Numbered from the stretch's first letter, positions 22,881 to 46,540 are shown. The stretch: DNA of 64,000 nucleotides from Paramacrobiotus metropolitanus (GCF_019649055.1 NW_026570242.1:1240001-1304000); one strand, 5' to 3'. Numbers and translations are program-made. Notes: generated by a model from the sequence alone, not told the origin.

Positions 22881-24821
22881 AGCCAAAAATCATGAAGAAA
22901 ACCGGACATGATTATTATTTTTCCATTTAACATAATATTATATTCGACCAAAGCGAAGATCCTTTGTGCTCAAGAAAAAGGGACTTTTCTGTCAATCAAG
23001 CACGAAATTGTCCATCGATCACACCCAAAGCAGCAGTAAATGCTCAGGCTTTGCAGGTACCTTGCCAACCGTTTCGTATAGCCAGAAAAAAAGCATGTGT
23101 ATTGTATGTCGCTCATAAAGGCTCAAAAAATGCATAGTGCCTTGTTAACCAACTTAGCAACCAGTTGGTAGATAAGCTGGAGTGGGTCCGCGCTTGCACT
23201 TTTTGATAATCTGATAACTAGTGCCAACTAATAACGGGATTACCTGAAGACTTAGCTTCTTATTTTATTAATGATTAACCACATGGAATACAGGTTTTCA
23301 ACAAAAAATTCGCTGAAAGCAAATCTACCAATCCTGAAAACATGACAAACGAGATAAGCAGCAGTCTAAAAGACAGATTCCCCACATGTTGCACAAACTA
23401 GGTCACTGGTTAGCGGTCGAAAGGCAAAGCGTTGAATTAATAACCCCAGATCACATCGTGCGCAACAAGCAGAAAATCCCGCTCCAGACTTCCACGTCCC
23501 ATTCGCCAGTCCACAGAGCTCGGAAGATTCACCAGCCAGGAGGTTCGCGAAGATTCGCGAAGCTTTTTATTAGTTATTATATACTTACCATAAGCTGTAA
23601 AGAGCTGCTTTTGTTGTCACAGTGTTGCGATTCTAAAATTTTTTAAGCTGTTTGTTAAGTCCTAAGTGTTTACCGATTTCTACGTACAGTACAGTACGTT
23701 ACAGTCGTTTACCGTTAAAAGCGTATTAGCTGTAAAGCTCAACAAATACATCGTACTTGGTGGTCCCACAGACCGTCCCCCACGGCCTCCGCTCCTCCAG
23801 CCCGGACCTGCCCACAAGAATAAAACCCTAAATAGGAATACATCGTGCTTTGCCTACCAAGCATACCAAGCATGTTTGTTGATTATTTTCATGGTCAATA
23901 ACGCTTTTATAAATTTTTCTCAAAAGCATTTAGGTACAATTTTATATTTTGATAAAATAAATATATGAGAAATAAACATGTATATGAAAGTTTATGAAAA
24001 ATAAGTATGGTCATTATGAAAATTAGTTAAGTATATGAAAATCAACTGTAGGTCCGTTGTGCCCAAGTGGTTATGCACCTGAAACAACGCGCCACGCTTT
24101 TTACCGTTGTATGTCTATTTATAAATCTATCGTTGGAATTATTGGGAAAATCCCTGGAGCGGGCAGGCTGCAGGGACCTCAGGTCCCTCAACAGAAAGTG
24201 GCTGTTGCCACTACTTTCGAAAGTTTTGGAGTTTTGTTAGAAATTGTAGTTTTTTTAGAAATACAAGTAGTGCTTTTTAGCTACTCAGTAATGACTGATT
24301 ATCAATAATAAGCGACTAATTGTTGCTACAGCAACGTTCAGTTACCTTGACGACTCTAATTCTCATTTGCTGGAGCAGTGTAACGACCACTGCCTAATAT
24401 ATGTACGAAACAACAACAGCAATCGTATGTGTTACATAATATTGTCATCGCAGCAATCGTATGTGTCACATGTGTGCACGAACACAGTCCTGTACAAGCA
24501 CATAAGTTTTCCCATGACTTTACAGCGAAAAGGGAATTCGCGTGGATCAGCAAGCATGGGGGACATGTCATCTGCGTGTAAGAGGCTGTCTGTAACTGTA
24601 AAAATTAGGTATTTTTGAGAGTGAAAGCTGGAAGTCTATTCTTCAAAAATGCCAAACCGAGTTTCAGAGTTCACAGTCCGAGTCCGAGTTTGCCGACTAG
24701 TCACAGAGTTTTCTATGCTACGTCTGTTTTAATGTTTTGGAAACTGATTTTTTTTGACAGGTCAGTTTTAATTCAATTTTTCTTCTAGTTACTGCATTTG
24801 TGCGAAAAATATTAACCGATT
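22881..24821. other. Intergenic, nothing recognised
   Basis: No coding domain, RNA gene or terminal-repeat element is recognised. Before the foldback insertion, a short reading frame from ATG 22317 would have run through the target site to a stop near 22907; it has no recognisable domain. Confidence 0.5.
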
Positions 24822-27800
24822 ATGCCTAAACTTTACTGTTATAGCCTTGTATATAATATGTCTGCTGTCATGTGGGTGCTTCCTTGCTGCCAAAACCAGT
24901 TTTTGTTGCCGCTGGTATTGCATTTCGTCCGGTTAAACAAAGCCACGTTTACCGACATCCCGCTTCCCACGGAAGTGGAAGCTGCTAATGTTTACAAAAT
25001 TCTCGATCGAGATGATCGATTTTTTGTGAAATCCCCAAGATACCCAGATAATTATCCAGATAACACCCAGACTGCATACTGGCTCCAAGGGAATGGGCGT
25101 CCTATTACGGTACTTTGACGCACGATCTTGATAGACCACAGAGTGAACGGAAAAACAGCGCCCGCGCGTACTGCGCGTATACGCAAACCACGAAGAGTGC
25201 ATACATACTATACACATTTCTGGATGCTATTTTCTCGTACACACACTTTGTGGCTTACTTACAGTTAACTTGATCGGGCGGCCACAGTACAGCTGAAGTA
25301 TGTTCTGGCCGCAACCTTGATATAATCGAGAACACAGTCCCTCCTACACGACACGATCTATACTTACGTGTTTTTGGAAACAATATAAAACAGAAATTAC
25401 GATCATATAGACGTTCTTTATAGCTGGATGCCAAGGATTTCCAGTTGGAAGCGCCAGATTCCCAACTAGGGTGTAGGAACGATTACCTGGTTATCTGGGA
25501 TCTACTCTGTACGTAATTTCGCTTTTATATGTAGCATTATAAAATTAATATCATAAAAATCTTAGCCATACAAAATCGGTTTTAATGCGTTGCCGTTGCG
25601 TATTCCTTTTTAGATCCGAACCTAATTCTGAAGGTTGCTTGCGGAAACGCCCTGTTTTCTTTTAAGTCGTACAGCGACTCTGTTGTAAGCAAGGAAGAGT
25701 AAAAACTGATTATGATAAGCTTTAATTAAACATCAAGCGGCATAAAAAATTTGTTAAGCAGATGATGCTTTTCTATTCCGATTCCGCGCAAAATTTCAAA
25801 GGATTTAATTTTTCCGTATCAAGTAAGACTCCAATAAATTTTTGTTGCACGCAACACATTTCTGTGGTGCATTTAGAATTTGTCTTGATTTTACAGGAAC
25901 TCTTGATTGCGGCGAGAATGAACTTGTATGCCCTTCAAGTCGATTAGGCGGACCACTTAAATGTATAGATCCGGAACATGTTTGCGATGGTTAGCACTTA
26001 GTAGCTGCTTGACTCTCAGTAATCATTAATCAACCCTCTTGCCACTGAACAGTGGGCAGATCTAGCACTGCAAGTTTTTGCAGGAGTGTTTGATTGTGCA
26101 GACCAAGAGGATGAAATCTGTACCGTGCAGTGCGGGTTACCATCGCCAGCTCCTGTTACCAAGGCCAATACGCCGGCAATGGGTTCAAAGAACCGGATTG
26201 TGGGAGGAACTGACGTAAGCTTTGCCAATCGGTGTAGACTGGTCTTCTAGCGCGCTGCTTCCAAATGCAGGCAGTTCCAAATGCTTGGCCATGGCAAGTG
26301 GATGTGTCCATAAATAATGCCACGTGTGGAGGATCTCTGGTAAACGCCAAATTTAATGAGTTGGTACACGCGATTCGGATATTGATATGTGTGGTGGCAT
26401 TAGTTAGCACCACGGTGGGTAATAACTGCCGGCCACTGCTGCAAAGAATACGGTGTGGAGGTACGTGATACCGGTCGTCTTCGCCAGTATGGCAACGTGA
26501 AACATTAATTGTGCGAAACTTAGGCAGTTTCCCCTGGAAAGCTACGTTCTTCGAGTTGGGTACACTAGTTGTCAAAATAAAGAAGACGGACAAACCGTAA
26601 CGCTGGCTGATAAGGTCGTCCATCCAAACTTTACGGAAAGTTCGGCAGGAACCAACTATGACTACTGCATTCTCTTCCTAAATGAAGTGCGTTGTTACCG
26701 AACGAGTCTAAGCTTTGACGAAAGCGGAAAGGTAATACAATTTTGCTTATTGACAGGAAGTGCAAATGTCCCCCCAAGTCCAGCCGATATGTCTGCCTCG
26801 TCCGGGGATAGTGGCCAATCCTGGTGACTTGTGCACGGCTACCGGATGTGGGAATACGATGCAGTGGACGGGCCAAGGTGCCCACAGCGTCGACTTACCG
26901 AACCAGTTGCAGGTCGTCAATTTGATGATTGTAAATGGATCCCAGTGTGACAAAAGTTACGATACAATTTCGCCACAAATGCTTTGCGCGAGCATGCCCA
27001 ATAAAGACGCGTAAGTAAGCTCTCATGATAGCGTGTTTGTATTAGCTTGTTTGAATTTACGTATTAAAAGCTTGTTTGCATTTACGTATTAAAAGCTTTT
27101 ACGTATTAAAAGCGTGTTATCAGCTTGTTTGTATTTACGTATTGAACGATTAATAGATTCACTGGAATTGGCCCTGCTCGGAGATAGACTAGCGCAGTTT
27201 TGCTACTGAATGGTAGAAATTAACGTTAACAAATATCTGGCTACCATAAAAATTCTATAAAGTCTGTAAGTCATTATCAATCTTGACTTAGTTGCAACTG
27301 TAAATTAGCAAGCGAATATAATACTTTTTCCAGATGCCAGGGTGATAGCGGTGGACCGCTGGTATGTCAATCAGACCGTTCCAGTCCTCAGCAGTACTTT
27401 CTTCAGGGCATCACATCATACGGCTTGTACGAATAATACGAAAGCTACTCAAAAATGCTGTTTCAGCAGCACTACCGTATATATACGTATTTACCTGAAT
27501 CTCACATAAAAACGGACTGGTGCTGTAGTGGGTGTGCTTCCGGTAAACCTGGAGTTTTTGCGGATGCCAGGCGAATGCTGCCTTTCTTAATCCAGACGGT
27601 TTACGACAACAAAGTCGGTTGGAATCCTGACGTGACCGTACCCAAACTACGTCAACGCCAGCATTCCGAGCCATCATATGCTCCGAGAGTGCTCCCTGGA
27701 CCGCACGAACCGGAGGAAGCGGATCCGGAAAATACTTCTGCCTCTGATTCCTGGTCCCTCGTTACTACCATTGCATTTGGTGTAATAACGCTTATACGAT

Positions 27801-27826
27801 CGTTACTATGGCGAATCGGTCAATAA
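24822..27826 (+). CDS. CUB-LDLa-trypsin serine protease, tandem copy 1
   Basis: A secreted or membrane-tethered trypsin-like protease. Pieces in order: leader (PLVLHFVRL); CUB domain ([21 protein letters not shown] at 25017-25082, then [23 protein letters not shown] and [18 protein letters not shown] in separate exons); an LDLa module ([10 protein letters not shown] to [10 protein letters not shown] near 25905-25995); then the protease: [16 protein letters not shown], catalytic His in WVITAGHCC near 26420, catalytic Asp in NYDYCILFL near 26660, and catalytic Ser in [11 protein letters not shown] near 27340. The residue at the S1 pocket base is Asp (KDA|CQGD), predicting cleavage after Lys/Arg. 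The last exon adds [11 protein letters not shown], a 60-residue acidic tail and a final hydrophobic run ([19 protein letters not shown]), which could be a membrane or GPI anchor. About eleven exons, all with GT/AG ends. The second copy follows directly downstream. Confidence 0.88.
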
Positions 27827-28077
27827 CAATGAGTGGAAACTTTCATACATCAATTCTGTTAAATAATATGTGCCAAGATGTCAAGGCTCTGTAAATCCAT
27901 ATTATGCTGCAAATCTTGAGCTTGCAATTTCAGCTTCCGAAACTTACGGAGAATTTTATAGCGAATTCAAGATTAGACCAATTGATCAAGACCAAGTGGC
28001 ATAAAATACTGCATCGAATTAAATGGATTACGTTATTACCTTATATTATAGTCTATTGGTCATCGTTATCTGAACAT

Positions 28078-30679
28078 ATGTACATTACCATGTTATATTT
28101 GCACAGACCCGGGGTGCTCGAATTTCCTTTGCTTTTATTTAATAATCTTGTCTGTCTCATCGCGAGTTTAGAAATACCTGATATGATCGTCCCCAGTGTC
28201 GTGGACGATTCTCATATCTTTCAGTTAAAAAATGACGGTGACGTTTTTCAAGTCTTGTCACCCAATTTTCCTGAAAACTATCCAGATAATCAGAACATAT
28301 CCTACTGGTTTAGAGGAAACGGAAAAGCTATAATGGTAAAACATGTGCGGGCAGTATTCTTCAAACAGGTTAACAAAGAGCATTTCAAATCATGCCCTCC
28401 CGGTTTACAGATTAAGTCGGAAGCGATGAACTTGCAGGCTCTCGAGCCAAGCGGCGTGTGTGCGAAGGATTATTTAGTTTTCTGGGACTTGCAGTGTAAA
28501 TTTACCTGGCTCTGTCAAAGTAGCACAAATTATAACACAGTTGTTGATAGATCCATGGAGCATCTTGAGGACAGCTTGCGGAAATGCATTATTTCAAGTT
28601 AACAGCTACAGCGATTCTGTTGTAAGTCACAATACGTGTACGTATAAAATATGTGAATTATATAACTGCAATAAAATTTAATATCACTGCATGTGCCATC
28701 ACCGCTGCTGTATTAATCTGCCATTGTGGTAAATACTTGGACATTCCAGATGATGCTTTTTATCACGGATTCATCGCAAAACTTCAAAGGCTTTAATTTG
28801 ACCTTAAAAGGTGCGTGGTTTATCTTTCACATAGAACAGATAATTATCATATAAGGAAAAGCCCGGTAAAACCGCAATATATAATATATAGATTTGCGAT
28901 ATCGGTGTGATGTTATCATCGTTATCGATACTTCTATCTGCTAAAATAAATTTTTGCTTAGCCATTAATGAGAGTAAATATTGCGGGGAGGGAGACTTAA
29001 GATGTGTGTCTGCAAATAAGGACGAACCGTTATGCCTGCACAATGATCGCATTTGCGATGGTAAGATCGAGTGGCTGACTGACAGCCGTTCTGCAACGTT
29101 TCCTGGAAAATAAATGGCATAAGAATTTGTCTAACCATAAGAATTCGAATAAATGGCATAAGAATTTTTAATTTAGGAATCCAACAGTGTGCAGGTGGAG
29201 AAGATGAGATTTGTACGCAAGAGTGCGGAATTCCACAGGTTATAACAGATGAAAACCGCATTGTTGGTGGCGTCGATGTGCGTACTGTAGTAGCTAGGTT
29301 ATAGGAGATTATGTGCACTTTATGCGAGCGATATTAATATAATGCAAATTCTCCTTACAAGCGAGAACTAATAATGTTTCCCGAACAAGGCTACTCCAAG
29401 CGCTTGGCCATGGCAGACGGACGTGATCATCAATAATTACACCGGTTGTGGAGGATCTTTGGTAAAGAGGAAACGTTTCTGTTGACTGTTAGTGCCATAA
29501 TCAGATACTTACCTATTACTCCAAAAACTTCCTTTCAGATTGGACCTGGTTGGGTTGCGACCGCTGGGCATTGTTGCTCTCAGTATGGCCAGTAGGTTAG
29601 CTTTTAACTGAAACTCTATCATGGAGAGCGAACATTTTCAAAGCATAAAGGCTTATCTTATTCCAACTATTTTTAGGCGGTTTCCTTTACAAGACTACAG
29701 GCTTAGATTCGGATATCAGAATTGCAAGGACAAAACTGACGGTCAGACAATGCTTGTAGATCAAATGTTTGTCCACCCCAGATTCACCGAGAGCAGCACT
29801 GGAGCGAATTATGATTACTGTCTCTTGAAGCTAAAACAGGTGAGACTGAGCTGTTTGTCACTGCTATTTTAACTTTCGCAAGGACGCATGGGCTTGTATA
29901 AAATTCGTAGACGGTGACCTTTGGGCCGAAGATCCAGCCAGTTTGTCTTCCGCGTCCGTTAACAATGCCTGTGGCTGGCACGGCATGTGTGGCGACAGGG
30001 TGTGGCAATACTGTGGCATGGAAAGGCACCCAATCAGGAAACGTAACCATTCCGGACAAACTGCAAGTTGTGAACCTCAACACTGTAGCCAGTTCAGAAT
30101 GCGTCAAGGCCTTTCACATGTTGACACCGGAGATGAACTGTGCTTTCCAATCTAACAAAGACACGTAACAATACAAACGCTTTCGGAGATTACGCTAGTG
30201 TCTGATTTTACCTTTTTTCGTTCAGATGCCAAGGAGATAGCGGTGGTCCCCTTGTCTGCAAAGGGCCTGACTTCAGCACTACCCAGTACCAATTAGTAGG
30301 AATCACGTCTTATGGATTGTAAGTTTTACTTGCCTTGCTTATTAGTTCTCCTGTAGTGGTAATTATAAGAGCACTCTTTCGTAGCGGATGCGCATCCGGA
30401 TTGCCAGGAGTTTTTGCGGATGTTCCTCGACTGATGCCTTTCTTGATCAAAGTGTTGTATCAGACCCAGAGGTGGGGATGGTTCAGTAACACAGCCGTGC
30501 CTACTCCTCCTCGGCGTCCTGACGGAGGCATGTACGAGCCCCGAGTAAACAAAGTTCTTCCGCCCGAGCAGCTCGATGCCAATGAGAGCAGTGCCCAGCC
30601 CTTGCTACCGTCATGTACGAGTATTAACACAATCTTTCCTTGCTTGTGCATTTTAAAACTAGGGTATTTTACACTATAG
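28078..30679 (+). CDS. CUB-LDLa-trypsin serine protease, tandem copy 2
   Basis: Paralogue of the gene just upstream, same strand and same domain order. ATG 28078 gives a leader (LEFPLLLFNNLVCLIASL); an in-frame upstream start at 27904 is possible. CUB: FQVLSPNFPENYPDN, then DYLVFWDLQC, ILRTACGNALF, MLFITDSSQNFKGFNL. LDLa: YCGEGDLRC to CLHNDRICDG near 28978-29060. Protease: RIVGGVD, AWPWQTDVIINN, His in WVATAGHCC near 29560, Asp in NYDYCLLKL near 29815, Ser in [11 protein letters not shown] near 30240, with Asp at the S1 position (KDT|CQGD). The final exon has GCASGLPGVFADV and a tail ending in a hydrophobic stretch. Where copy 1 has an intron in the CUB domain, this copy reads open through, so an intron was lost or gained. 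The triad is intact, so an active enzyme is expected. Confidence 0.88.
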
Positions 30680-31211
30680 CAATTTTATTTTTAGTAACAC
30701 ATTTTCTTACTAACATTTTTGGTTTTACTTCTCTTTGTTTTCCCATTGTTTTGAATCCAAGTCTATTTTCGAAAATTTTAAACTTTCATTTACTCTGTGG
30801 TCTGTTAAAACCTGCAATGTTTCTATGCAAATAGTGATACTCTGTTACTGTTTCATATGATATTGTAAAGTATGACGTGTCGGTGTCTCAGTAGTACTGC
30901 TTACAATTACAAGGTTGGAAAGCTCAGCACATAACACTTTCTCGTACGAGTCAATGCTTTTTAATATTTAAATACTTATTTAATTTGGCATAAAACTTTC
31001 CCGTGTGTTTATGCGGCCAGCTTACAGAGCAAAACAATCCTGTATAAATTCGGACAAACACACATATCTTCACATAAACATCCTGAAACCCACGCATATA
31101 CAGTACGAGTAATCTAGGTAACTGACTTCGTCAAACGACACTAACTACCCTTTTACTATGTGCTCCATGGGGACCGCATGCGCTATCACGTCGTTCGAAG
31201 GAACATAATTG
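30680..31211. other. Intergenic between convergent genes
   Basis: 3' flanks of the protease copy 2 (+) and of DNALI1 (-). No repeat or RNA gene is recognised. Confidence 0.5.
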
Positions 31212-32655
31212 TTACGGACTCCTTTTCCCTTTATCCGTATGGGGATCGTCCGCTGTTTCATCTTTTTTCTTTTGGTCTGTCCGCACTTCCTCCATTGCTG
31301 CAAGATCATCCGTTGCGCTTCCAGTGTTGAGAACCAAACTGCGCTGAATGATGATGTTGTTTAGAACCGCCTATAGCAAAGAGTAAGTTCTGGTAAGAAA
31401 TCGTAAGGGTAGACCATGGCGATTATGTCCAACATTCATAATTGTTCATTGTAGAATAAATGTAGTTTGATCCGGTTCTCACCGCTAACTGATCGTTGGT
31501 TCGAATGACTGCTTCCAGCTCTTCCAGCTTCCTTTGACTGTCCAAAGCCCTTACTTCTTCATTTCGTTTCTCCAGCGTATCGAACTTTTCTTTCCATTCA
31601 TCTGCTTGCCGCTGTAAACTGACGTTGCGAGAATTATAATCCGTGATCTGCAGGCATGGGTAATTACCACCAAAAACAGACATTAGGCGTACGTTCACTG
31701 TACGCGGCGCCCTAGTTATTGCAAGACACACCTTTGCTGTGCATTCGTTTTTACCTTGTTCTGACAAGAGCACTTTGCGCATACCGTAAGCCATGCTGCT
31801 TTCGAAAAGCGTTTGATACGCTGCGATCGACATACGAATCTCATCGCGAACTCGTAAAAGCATCAGTCCACGCTCTGCACACTCTAATGTGGCTTGCCGA
31901 ATCAGCTCATCTAGAACATTTCTCATGCTACTGATCAGTTATTTGACTCTCGGCATTGAAACTGCAAAATTTTTTCAGCTGGCTCCATTGTGAGAGTGTC
32001 GCAAAACTGTTAGTAAAGAGAAGAGAATTAGATAACTCACCGAATGCCTGCGTGTACAGTTCTCTTCGGACCGGACAAATTCCAGTTTCCCGTGCACTTA
32101 AATGCTCGAGTCTGTTATCTAGTCGCTCTTGCAAATTTAGAACGTCCATTCTGGTAGCAGGTATACGAGAAACTTTTTGCACATATTGCTGGCCTTTCTC
32201 AGTCCAAAGTCTAAAAACCATCTATTTATGACACATGTTTTACTTCCAACAACAATCCGACAATTCCATTATATGTAAGATGGTTTCTGAATAAATAGCT
32301 TTGTAGTCTGTTTAATTTACCTGGGTGGCAAAATATAATCGAGAATATCATCCGCCGAGCGAATATCCAAAATATTAAGGTTTTTAGGCGGTTTTTTTTC
32401 CGGTCGCGGGGGTACCGATAAAACGATATTGTAATCTTCGCTTTCGATAATACTGTTTCTAGGACCATCCTTCTTCTCCCCTTTTTTCTACAATAACAAT
32501 ACGGCCTGGTGGAGTGCCGTTGCAAAATGAAAAAGCAAAACGTGCAGTCGTACACTTGAGGAAGCCGCAGAACGTTTGGTGACAACAGTTGGGTGGTCGT
32601 ATTTAAGCAGATGATCAGAGGGCGCAGGGCCACTGTACCGCTCTGTTGTCTCCAT
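31212..32655 (-). CDS. DNALI1: Axonemal dynein light intermediate polypeptide, p28
   Basis: The p28 light chain binds inner-arm dynein heavy chains in motile cilia and sperm flagella. Six exons are phase-consistent: 32655-32554, 32487-32321, 32210-32041, 31910-31732, 31647-31483 and 31370-31212, giving 313 residues (vertebrate proteins are about 260-280). Family landmarks: SDHLLKYDHPTVVTKR at the N-terminus, DILDYILPPR, WTEKGQQYVQKVS, IPATRMDVLNLQERLD, ARETGICPVRRELY, and the hallmark DELIRQATLECAERGLMLL followed by RVRDEIRMSIAAYQTLFES. The C-terminal half is a coiled coil (QRQADEWKEKFDTLEKRNEE). The last 50 residues, rich in Asp/Lys, are an extension not usual in the family. Start ATG 32655 is supported by the match of the first exon to the family's N-terminus. 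Confidence 0.95.
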
Positions 32656-33104
32656 TTTGAGAAACAGGTTCGATACCTAGCTAACGTGTATGCATGTTTA
32701 CATCTGCGACAGCCGCCAAATACTGTTGCTGTTGTAGTGTTGTTATTCTGTTTTCAATACGGCATAACAAAAATTTAATTATATTGTACTGCCAAACGTT
32801 AACACCCAAGAACGAGTTGAACAGAAATTTTGTATGAGGTTGTTAAGCAACAAGCCATGCTGCTGATAATGCGGTCAAGGTTTATAGGTATTAATGCACA
32901 AACTTGTTTTTGGATATAACTGCATTAATCATTAATCTGCATAAATTTCCGATAACATGGTGTTATTGCGGCTTCTGAATTCGTTTTCCTGAACCATGGA
33001 TTACTTAATTACAGTCAAACCTCGTAACTCTAAACCCGTCATCACGAATACAACCGAAGAGAATTTCTAGCAACAAGCACAACGGAACTGCAACAGACAA
33101 CACA
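32656..33104. other. Divergent promoter region, DNALI1 and Na+/K+-ATPase
   Basis: The 449-bp gap between two divergently transcribed genes must carry at least part of both promoters. No clear TATA element or repeat stands out. Confidence 0.4.
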
Positions 33105-43714
<10,610 letters not shown>

Positions 43715-44791
43715 GACAACGTTTTCAACAACAACGTTTTCAACATTGGCAACGTTTCAACAATAAGTTTGATATCAGTGTAAAACACCATGTTTGTAAA
43801 TTTATCCACTTACTGTAGACTGTAATGCCATTGCAAGTGCTGTGCATTTTCCGTACAACCTTATCAGTTTGTTGCAGAGTGTTAACTGCTGATACTGTTA
43901 TTAACAGCCGCGAATGATGTTATGTTTTATTACTAGTGTAATTTCTCTGTACATTCAAGTAGTAATTAAAAAGGCTGCAAAGGAAAAATTGGTATTACCA
44001 TCCTTTGTACTTTTATGTTGGTGCTTTGGTACATTGCGCTAACTTATTGTTAACAGAAAAGCTAACAGTTTAGTAGCTAGTGGCAGCAGTATTTTATTTA
44101 CTGCATACCAGAAAAGAACAAAGCGTAAGCGACGCCTGAATGTGGTTACTAGTGTGAAATAGTAGAAGTACTGAGTATTAATGAATAAAATCGATGTTTC
44201 TGTTTCCCCTAATTAAATAACGGAATACGGCTTGGTCGCATCATTGACGTACAGTTGCCTAAACTGTTCAAGCAAAGCAAAACTATAATGTTTTGCCTTT
44301 GAAACGTTTTAAGATAGGCACACACCATCCAGTTTTCCCAGTTATTCGCAGTATATCGACCGTCTCCATGGAAATAACAATGCATGACATACAACAACCG
44401 ATTAAATTTCGGCCAGAGAATTTCTGCTTCCCGTTCGAAAAGCGCATCCTTGTTTGTATTCACCAAAATAAGCGCTTAGTGAAGAATTATTAAATACTTA
44501 TCATGTTGTTGTTGCTATATTAATGCTTCACTAATTTGATACCAATATCGCATTATTGATAATGCTACTGTTTTTTGGAAAGTCGAAACTAACAGGTGAT
44601 AAGATCGGCTGCTTAATTATTTCAGAACCTTAGCCAATACTACGTCAGGATTGGCAGGATTATATCTTCTAATTGTTCTCAAAAGTTGGAGCTAAGAACA
44701 AGGCTTGGACTGCCTTTACAAATGCCACTGTCCAATGTGCCGCGTATTACTGTTTCCTCCGCGAACCTGTCATCTTCCTTCGCTCGACCTG
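43715..44791. other. Intergenic between ATPase and globin
   Basis: 3' flank of the ATPase gene and 5' flank of the globin gene. A minus-strand open frame at 44466-44209 (EREAEILWPKFNRLL) is protein-like in composition but has no ATG start and no recognised family. No repeat element found. Confidence 0.4.
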
Positions 44792-45365
44792 ATGGGCAAC
44801 TGTGTGGCCCGAGATATTCCTGATCCCCAAACAGGCCTTACACCTAATCACATTAATGCTGTTCGACAAAACTGGAAATTGATAGAAAAGCGGCTTCCAG
44901 AATATGGGCTCGAGCTGTTTGTTGCGTAAGTTTAAGTTCAGTTTTATCTCATCTTGACAATACTTACTTATATGAAATCGATGTAATAGGTTTATTACTA
45001 AACACCCCGAATGGCTGCCGTTATTCCCTTTTCTCAAACCATCGGATATGGCACGACTCAGCCAGACACCGCGTCTTAAAGCTTTTGGGACGATAGTTTT
45101 AAGAAAACTCGGTGAGCTCTTAAGTATGCTGGATAGCCCTCCAAAACTAATAGGAGAGCTCTTGCGCCAAGGCGCGAATCATCGATCCCGTGGTTTGGCC
45201 CCGGAAAACTTCCAAGCGCTCCAACATGACCTCAACGAACTGTTTGTCAAAGTTTGCGGACCGGAATTTGATATCGAAGCTTGGGATGCCGTGCTCACCC
45301 TGATTATGACCGGTATTGAAGAAGGACTCCGGCAAGCCAAGGACAAGGATGCAAAATACATGTGA
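44792..45365 (+). CDS. Globin with N-terminal acylation-type motif
   Basis: Heme-binding globin of 169 residues in two exons, 44792-44925 and 44990-45365, joined in phase 2 late in helix B (ELFVA|F), the position of the ancient B12.2 globin intron. The start reads MGNC: Gly2 and Cys4 suggest N-myristoylation and palmitoylation, as proposed for globin X-type membrane-bound globins; the first ATG in this frame at 44705 would instead add 29 Cys/Pro-rich residues. Fold landmarks: NWKLIEKRLPEYG (helix A), LFPFLKP with Phe at CD1, TPRLKAFGTIVLRKL (helix E), and GANHRSRGLAPENF with proximal His F8. The distal E7 position, usually His in KAHG, is Phe here. Function could be redox signalling or membrane protection rather than O2 transport; that is inference. 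Confidence 0.88.
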
Positions 45366-45525
45366 TATGATTAGGTCGTTGGCAATTATTCTGGAATCGC
45401 ATGGGTACACACCACAACTGCAAATAATTATGTTTCAGTTTTGCACTGTTAAGGTCACGGCTAGAATGGTGCGTGAAGATATTTATGGCATTTACATGAC
45501 AATAAAGGACAAAAATTGGCTTTAA

Positions 45526-45955
45526 TTACTTGCACCATAGGCATTTGATGCGAAGTTGTGTGGAAAGTCCAGAAGGAATCCTTGTTTTAATGTTATGCAT
45601 ATCATATACTTCTGTAGTATATTGAAGCACGTACGCCTCCTCGCCGTTGAAGAGGCGAGTACTTAGGACCCATAGAGCTACTCGTAGATTCTGATCCACC
45701 AGTTTTGAGCGCACGTGCATGGATTTGCCTTTTCTCGTACTGCATGTAGACTTGCACATCTTTAGCACGTAAATATTGCAGCGATTCTGGGCTACGAGTC
45801 GCTGTTGCTTTACGAACGGGAGCTCCGGTTGCTAAGCAGGACAGATACCGATGCTGGGAAATGGTCGATGTCCACGATTTATACGGTTTGTCACGTTTGA
45901 AAGTCAAGCCGGCATCCCTTTTGGGGAAGGAAATCGGCAAGCGGCTACAACAGCG
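45526..45955 (-). CDS. Possible 3' exon of an unrecognised gene
   Basis: A minus-strand frame opens after an acceptor-like CTGTTGTAG at about 45955 and runs to a stop at 45602: basic, with SWTSTISQHRYLSCLATG and KDVQVYMQYEKRQIHARAL. A second overlapping frame runs to 45526. A further acceptor-like TTTTTTGCAG lies upstream near 46066. I do not recognise a family and cannot decide between a real exon and chance; it lies 240-590 bp beyond the globin stop on the opposite strand. Confidence 0.25.
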
Positions 45956-46540
45956 TCAGGGTTAACCTCGTTCACACGAATTATTACGCTACCGTCTAAC
46001 GATCAATATTCAACGAGGTTCAACTAGGACTAAGTCACGAAGCCTCAGTTTCTTCGTCCAAACTGCAAAAAAGATAAATAATAAATCTAAATCTTGCCAT
46101 TAAATAATAAATCTTATAAATAAATCTTACCGTTAAAAAAATCTTATCTTTATATTCATTCAATCTAAAACGTATTTATGCGCCGTTTTTATAGACTCGT
46201 CAACACGTGGTCAGTTTTAGTCCAGCCTGGTCTTAAAAATTTCCATATGTCCATAGCTTTTTGATTTTTTTATAAACCAGTGGTCAGAAGATGGTTTCAC
46301 CAGGTCTTAAGGATGGGGAACGTAAAGAGCACTCGAAGAAGTATTCATTGCACAACAATAAAAAGTGCTGAACATAATAACTGTAACCACGGAGACTAGC
46401 GGATACATAGGTATATGCTGTTTACTAGTGTTTAGTGTAGTTGATAATTATTGTGTGAACAGTGAATTAATTTGGTAAGCGTCCGTAAGGTAAAGTATAG
46501 CGTCCCTTATGTCGCGTATACAGTATCTGTATACGTCAGT
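45956..46540. other. Intergenic, AT-rich
   Basis: Contains short direct repeats of AATAAATCTTA near 46090-46140. Nothing else recognised. Confidence 0.4.

Noticed and set aside
22422-22886. Repetitive frames such as Leu-Thr-Leu-Thr or Phe-Leu-Arg-Phe-Leu
   Set aside because: Produced by the hexamer arms and the 9-mer core of the foldback element; the same frames appear in the copy at 55781.
24050-24130. tRNA-like start (GCCCAAGTGGTTATGC)
   Set aside because: No T-arm consensus or acceptor-stem pairing was found downstream.
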